Positions 31,065 to 37,210 of a stretch of 37,210 nucleotides of DNA are shown in pieces. The first letter of the stretch is position 1. Each line of letters opens with the position of its first letter. Source of the DNA: Azospirillum isscasi (GTDB lineage: Bacteria; Pseudomonadota; Alphaproteobacteria; Azospirillales; Azospirillaceae). The translations under genes and the position numbers were made by a program. The DNA lies in the NCBI RefSeq assembly GCF_030849505.1, contig NZ_JAUJFI010000047.1, positions 1 to 37,210 of the forward strand, written 5' to 3'. Under the pieces are notes generated by a model that did not search any database, had not been told where the DNA came from, and worked only from the letters and a program-made list of their open reading frames with translations.

Positions 31065-32078
31065 CCCACCGATTTTTGGAAGGAGTCCGGTTTCCATCTG
31101 CTGACGCGCGACGCCGACGGCTGGCTGGCGGTCACGCCGGACTTCCTGCGCGCCTATCTGATGCGGCCCGAGATGCGCCCGCCCGAGGACGCCTGCGAGA
31201 CCGAGCACACGCTGTTCGCCGGGCTGATGGACGATCCCGCACGCCCCGTCCCGCCGGGCATGGTGGAGGCGCTGGCCGACGCGGACGCGCGGGAGAACTG
31301 GGCGGTCTGGCTGGGTTTCCGCGACCGGCTGCTGGGTGCCGGCACGGTCGAGGGCTGCTACCTCCGCCTGTTCCGCGAGGGCGCGCGGGGCGTGCCGGGG
31401 CTGTTCATCGACCAGATGGCCCATGTGATCCTGCGCAACGTGCTGGACGGCACGCCGTCGGGCCTGCGTGCGCGGGCGGGGGAGCTGTTCTTCCGGCCCC
31501 AGACCGTGTCGGTGGAGGATGGGCGCGTCCGGCTGGCCGACAGCGAGACGGTGGAGATGCTGGCCGCGACCGGCGGCTTCGGCAGCCTGGGCCGGCTGGT
31601 GGTGGAGGCCGGAACCGCCCCGCGCTCCGTCGACCTGGACATCCTCGACGAAACCAACCACCCCCGCTACTGGGGGCGCGATTCCCGGCACGACACGGTG
31701 CTGGACGTGACCTTCGCCGCGGCGGGGCTCGACGCGCTGTGCCGCGTGCTGGAAGGCTGGGTGAAGCATTTCCTGGGCGTGGCGGTGTCGATCCAGCCGG
31801 TCCAGCGGATCAGCGACGAGCGCTGGGTCTGGCACGCCGGACTGGACGGGGAGGCCACGGCGATCCTCAACGACCTCTACAACGGGGCCGAGGTGGGGGA
31901 GGACCGGCTGGCCCGCATCCTGTCCCTGTTCCGGCTGGATTTCGCCGACCCCGCCGCCATGCGCGCCGACATCGCCGGGAGGCCGGTCTATCTGGCCATG
32001 GCGATGACCGCGGACCGCAAGCTGCGCCTCAAGCCGCAGAACCTGCTGGTCAACCTGCCGCTGGCACGGGCGAGCTGA
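31020..32078 (+). CDS. conserved protein of unknown function, probably DUF6352
   Basis: A 352-residue soluble protein. The start region DFWKESGFHLLTRDADGWLAVT, followed by DFLRAYLMRPEMRPPEDAC, fits my recollection of DUF6352, a proteobacterial family of unknown role. No catalytic motif is recognised. The coding region opens with three 15-base direct repeats, giving MSDLP-MSELP-MSELR, so three ATG codons (31020, 31035, 31050) could start translation. The third leaves the conserved part almost at once. AAGGG lies ten bases before the first ATG. It follows the hydrolase gene by 80 bases and may be cotranscribed. Confidence 0.75.
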   Translation: MSDLPMSELPMSELRPTDFWKESGFHLLTRDADGWLAVTPDFLRAYLMRPEMRPPEDACETEHTLFAGLMDDPARPVPPGMVEALADADARENWAVWLGFRDRLLGAGTVEGCYLRLFREGARGVPGLFIDQMAHVILRNVLDGTPSGLRARAGELFFRPQTVSVEDGRVRLADSETVEMLAATGGFGSLGRLVVEAGTAPRSVDLDILDETNHPRYWGRDSRHDTVLDVTFAAAGLDALCRVLEGWVKHFLGVAVSIQPVQRISDERWVWHAGLDGEATAILNDLYNGAEVGEDRLARILSLFRLDFADPAAMRADIAGRPVYLAMAMTADRKLRLKPQNLLVNLPLARAS

Positions 32079-32177
32079 GCGGCGGCCTTATATCCATAAC
32101 AAAAGTGTGTCTATTTGCCGCCCCCGGCTGCGGGCGGGAGCGAGGTTATAAGGATGTTTCCTGAAGGGGGAAACGTC

Positions 32178-32642
32178 ATGCAATTAAATACAATGCAGCC
32201 CAAGACGATGAAGCCGAATCTTGCCGATCCGCGCTGGGAGACGGTGGCTTGGCAGGACGGGTTCGGGGTCGGGCACGCGGTGATCGACGCCGACCACCGG
32301 CGCCTGTTCGAGCTGTTCAACGAATTCGTCACCGCGGTGAACACGTTCCGGGCGGACAGCGAGATCCAGGACGTTCTGGGGGAACTGCTCGACTACACCG
32401 ACACCCATTTCGACCGGGAGGAGACGCTGATGCGCGAGCACGGCTATCCCGACTACGCCGCCCACAAGACGCTGCACGACAGTTTCGTCCGCCAGCTTCA
32501 CGATGTGAACAGCGCGCTGGACGCGGGCGGCGAGAAGGGGGCCTTCGTGCTGGGTTTCCTCGCCAAATGGCTGTCCGGCCACATCCTGGGCGTGGACAAG
32601 AAGCTGGGCGCCTATTTGCGCGAGCGCGGGGTGGAGGCGTAA
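32178..32642 (+). CDS. bacteriohemerythrin-type oxygen/iron-binding protein
   Basis: A 154-residue single-domain hemerythrin. The di-iron ligand set is complete: GHAVIDADHRRLFELFNEF (first His with the HxxxDxxH pattern), THFDREETLM (HxxxE), HKTLHDSF (HxxxH) and SGHILGVDKKLG (HxxxxD). Such proteins bind oxygen at a non-haem di-iron centre and serve in oxygen sensing, storage or delivery in microaerophiles. There is no fused signalling domain. ATG 32178 has GGGGG seven bases upstream; ATG 32154 in the same frame is an alternative with GAGG. A 13-base perfect hairpin follows the stop. Confidence 0.93.
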   Translation: MQLNTMQPKTMKPNLADPRWETVAWQDGFGVGHAVIDADHRRLFELFNEFVTAVNTFRADSEIQDVLGELLDYTDTHFDREETLMREHGYPDYAAHKTLHDSFVRQLHDVNSALDAGGEKGAFVLGFLAKWLSGHILGVDKKLGAYLRERGVEA

Positions 32643-32659
32643 GGGCTCGATGCCTCTCC

Positions 32660-32690
32660 CATCCCCTCTCCCGGGGCGGGAGAGGGGATG
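32660..32690. terminator. perfect 13-base hairpin between converging genes
   Basis: CATCCCCTCTCCC (32660-32672) pairs completely with GGGAGAGGGGATG (32678-32690) around the loop GGGGC. It sits between the hemerythrin and PRC-barrel genes and could end transcripts from both sides. There is no T-run. In composition it belongs with the other GC-rich palindromes of the window. Confidence 0.6.
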
Positions 32691-32702
32691 CCTTCCGACA
32701 TC

Positions 32703-33188
32703 TTACTGCTTGTTCTGAGTGCCGCCGCTGTTCTTCGGGCCGCGGTTCAGCGAGGTCATGCTGTCGCTGTACTGGAACTCCGGCATGTCGCGCACGCTCG
32801 CCTGGGTGACGTCGCGCAGCGTGATGGGGCCGTTGCCCGGCAGGACGTCGGCCAGCGCGATGTCCGCCGCGATCTCCTTGCCGCCGATGCCGAGGAAGCC
32901 GCCGCTCTGGATCACCAGAAGCTGCGCGTTGCCGTCCGGGCCGAGGATCACGTCGGTCACCTTGCCGATCTTTTCCCCGTCGGCGCCGATCACCGTGCGG
33001 CTCATCAGATGCTCGACGCTCGCGCCGCCCGATGGGTTGGCCGCCGGGCCGGCCGGCCGGGCGGTCTGGCTCTGGTCCATGATGACCGGATTCGGAGCCT
33101 GGGCGGAACCGCCGGCGCCGGTCTGGGCCACCGCGGCGCCGGTCGTCAGCGCCAGGGCGGACAGGGTCGCGATCACCGTCTTGTGCAT
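32703..33188 (-). CDS. exported PRC-barrel domain protein
   Basis: A 161-residue protein with a clear signal peptide (MHKTVIATLSALALTTGAAV, cut after AQA or nearby). A Pro/Ala-rich linker (25-55) precedes a PRC-barrel domain: LMSRTVIGADGEKIGKVTDV, ILGPDGNAQLLVIQSGG, IAADIALADVL. The family binds various partners; periplasmic forms are common in Azospirillum and other alphaproteobacteria, with no firm function. Part of the GGFLGIGGKEIA segment is typical of the photosynthetic reaction centre H-subunit barrel. AGGAGA lies seven bases before ATG 33188. Confidence 0.9.
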   Translation of the reverse strand: MHKTVIATLSALALTTGAAVAQTGAGGSAQAPNPVIMDQSQTARPAGPAANPSGGASVEHLMSRTVIGADGEKIGKVTDVILGPDGNAQLLVIQSGGFLGIGGKEIAADIALADVLPGNGPITLRDVTQASVRDMPEFQYSDSMTSLNRGPKNSGGTQNKQ

Positions 33189-33548
33189 GGAAGGTCTCCT
33201 CTTTCCACGGAACCGCCCCCTTCAACCGGGGGGAGGGGGAAAGGTCACGCCGGGCCGCCTGTGACATGTAGGGGGACACGAAGGGGCGGCCTGAACCGGG
33301 CGACTCGGGAGGCTTTCCGGAGGCCCCGCGGAAAGGCCGGTCCAGGGGGCAAAAGGCGGGCGGCGGGAGAAGGGCGTACCGCCGATTCGCTCCCCGCCAA
33401 TCCCGCGGTCCGGCGGTCCCGGCCGCCCCGCGGAAATGACGGATTCCCTACAGGAACCGGGCGCCGGAGGCCCTTTCCCAGGGTCTAAATCTAGGGGGCG
33501 CGCAATTTTCCGCGGGAACCGGACGGGGGGTGGCCCGTTGTACGAAAC

Positions 33549-33564
33549 GCGCCATATCTAGGAG
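33549..33564 (+). promoter_or_regulatory. NrdR box 1
   Basis: GCGCCATATCTAGGAG. The core CCATATCTAG (33552-33561) fits the NrdR consensus CwAtATaTwG. Its partner core begins exactly 31 bases downstream, three helical turns, the spacing usual for paired NrdR boxes. Confidence 0.8.
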
Positions 33565-33579
33565 GCAGGCCCGCGTCAA

Positions 33580-33595
33580 ACACAATATCTTGGGA
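33580..33595 (+). promoter_or_regulatory. NrdR box 2
   Basis: ACACAATATCTTGGGA. This is close to the NrdR consensus ACACwATATaTwG, with core CAATATCTTG at 33583-33592. NrdR represses ribonucleotide reductase genes when dATP is high. The pair lies 135-180 bases before the nrdJ start and probably overlaps the promoter. Confidence 0.88.
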
Positions 33596-33730
33596 TCGGG
33601 TCTTGCCTGTCCCCATCGATGGGGCTAGGATGCGCACCAACATACAGGGTGTTGCGTTCGTCAGCCAGCGCGAGCTGGGCCGCACGGAGCGCGACGCCCT
33701 GTTCGCCAGCCAGAGGGAGCACGAGTCACC

Positions 33731-37210
<3,480 letters not shown>

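Larger units (their letters stand above)
33189..33730. other. 542-base regulatory region upstream of nrdJ
   Basis: No gene is supported. It contains two NrdR boxes and a third weaker one, and a 14-base perfect palindrome CCCCATCGATGGGG (33611-33624) between the boxes and nrdJ. I looked for a cobalamin riboswitch, because nrdJ needs B12, and did not find its conserved core. Confidence 0.6.

Noticed and set aside
33189-33600. Possible cobalamin riboswitch upstream of the B12-dependent nrdJ
   Set aside because: The conserved B12-box and the core around GCCACTG and CCCCGCAACTG are not present; NrdR boxes explain the regulation better.

Overview
The window looks like chromosomal DNA of a very GC-rich alphaproteobacterium, most likely Azospirillum or a close relative in the Rhodospirillales. 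The reasons are strong G/C third-position codon bias, a class II (B12-dependent) ribonucleotide reductase, the alphaproteobacterial lipoprotein family DUF3035, an ileS-lspA cluster, and GC-rich CCCTCCCC/GGGGAGGG palindromes of a kind common in that genus. The species assignment is inference; no rRNA or tRNA gene was seen.

Layout. 1-3.3 kb: the end of rsmD converges on an RTX-repeat metzincin-like protease, followed by a GH13 trehalose-synthase-like enzyme. 3.3-5 kb: an FMN riboswitch precedes ribB, and a half-size EamA transporter follows. 5-9.4 kb: a PocR-domain hybrid histidine kinase, a 0.5 kb stretch without a convincing gene, then mutL. 9.4-13.4 kb is the accessory-looking part: a pepsin-like two-lobed aspartic peptidase, a 39-codon peptide gene with a perfect ribosome-binding site, a 24-codon aromatic-rich leader-like frame beside a terminator, an unrecognised all-helical 390-residue protein, and a small gene that appears frameshifted at a four-base run. 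13.4-15 kb: pgi. 15.5-18.1 kb: a TRAP-type (DctP) periplasmic binding protein overlaps by four bases a membrane diguanylate cyclase, with no TRAP permease nearby. This is the best candidate here for an undescribed signalling system. 18.1-25.3 kb, all on the minus strand: a catalytic and a non-catalytic M16 peptidase, a DUF3035 lipoprotein, lspA and ileS. 25.4-28 kb, minus strand: pyrE, a 58-residue protein coupled to ribF, ribF, and a MaoC-type hydratase. 28-33.2 kb: an SDR, an RlpA-like protein, an alpha/beta hydrolase, a probable DUF6352 protein, a hemerythrin and a PRC-barrel protein. 33.2-37.2 kb: two NrdR boxes 31 bp apart, then nrdJ, which runs off the window.

Functional links. RibB and RibF act at the start and end of flavin synthesis. 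LspA matures lipoproteins such as the adjacent DUF3035 protein. The two M16 peptidases probably form a hetero-oligomer in the periplasm. The DctP-like protein and diguanylate cyclase probably couple sensing of a small periplasmic ligand to cyclic-di-GMP. Most long open frames opposite these genes are by-products of high GC and are left out.
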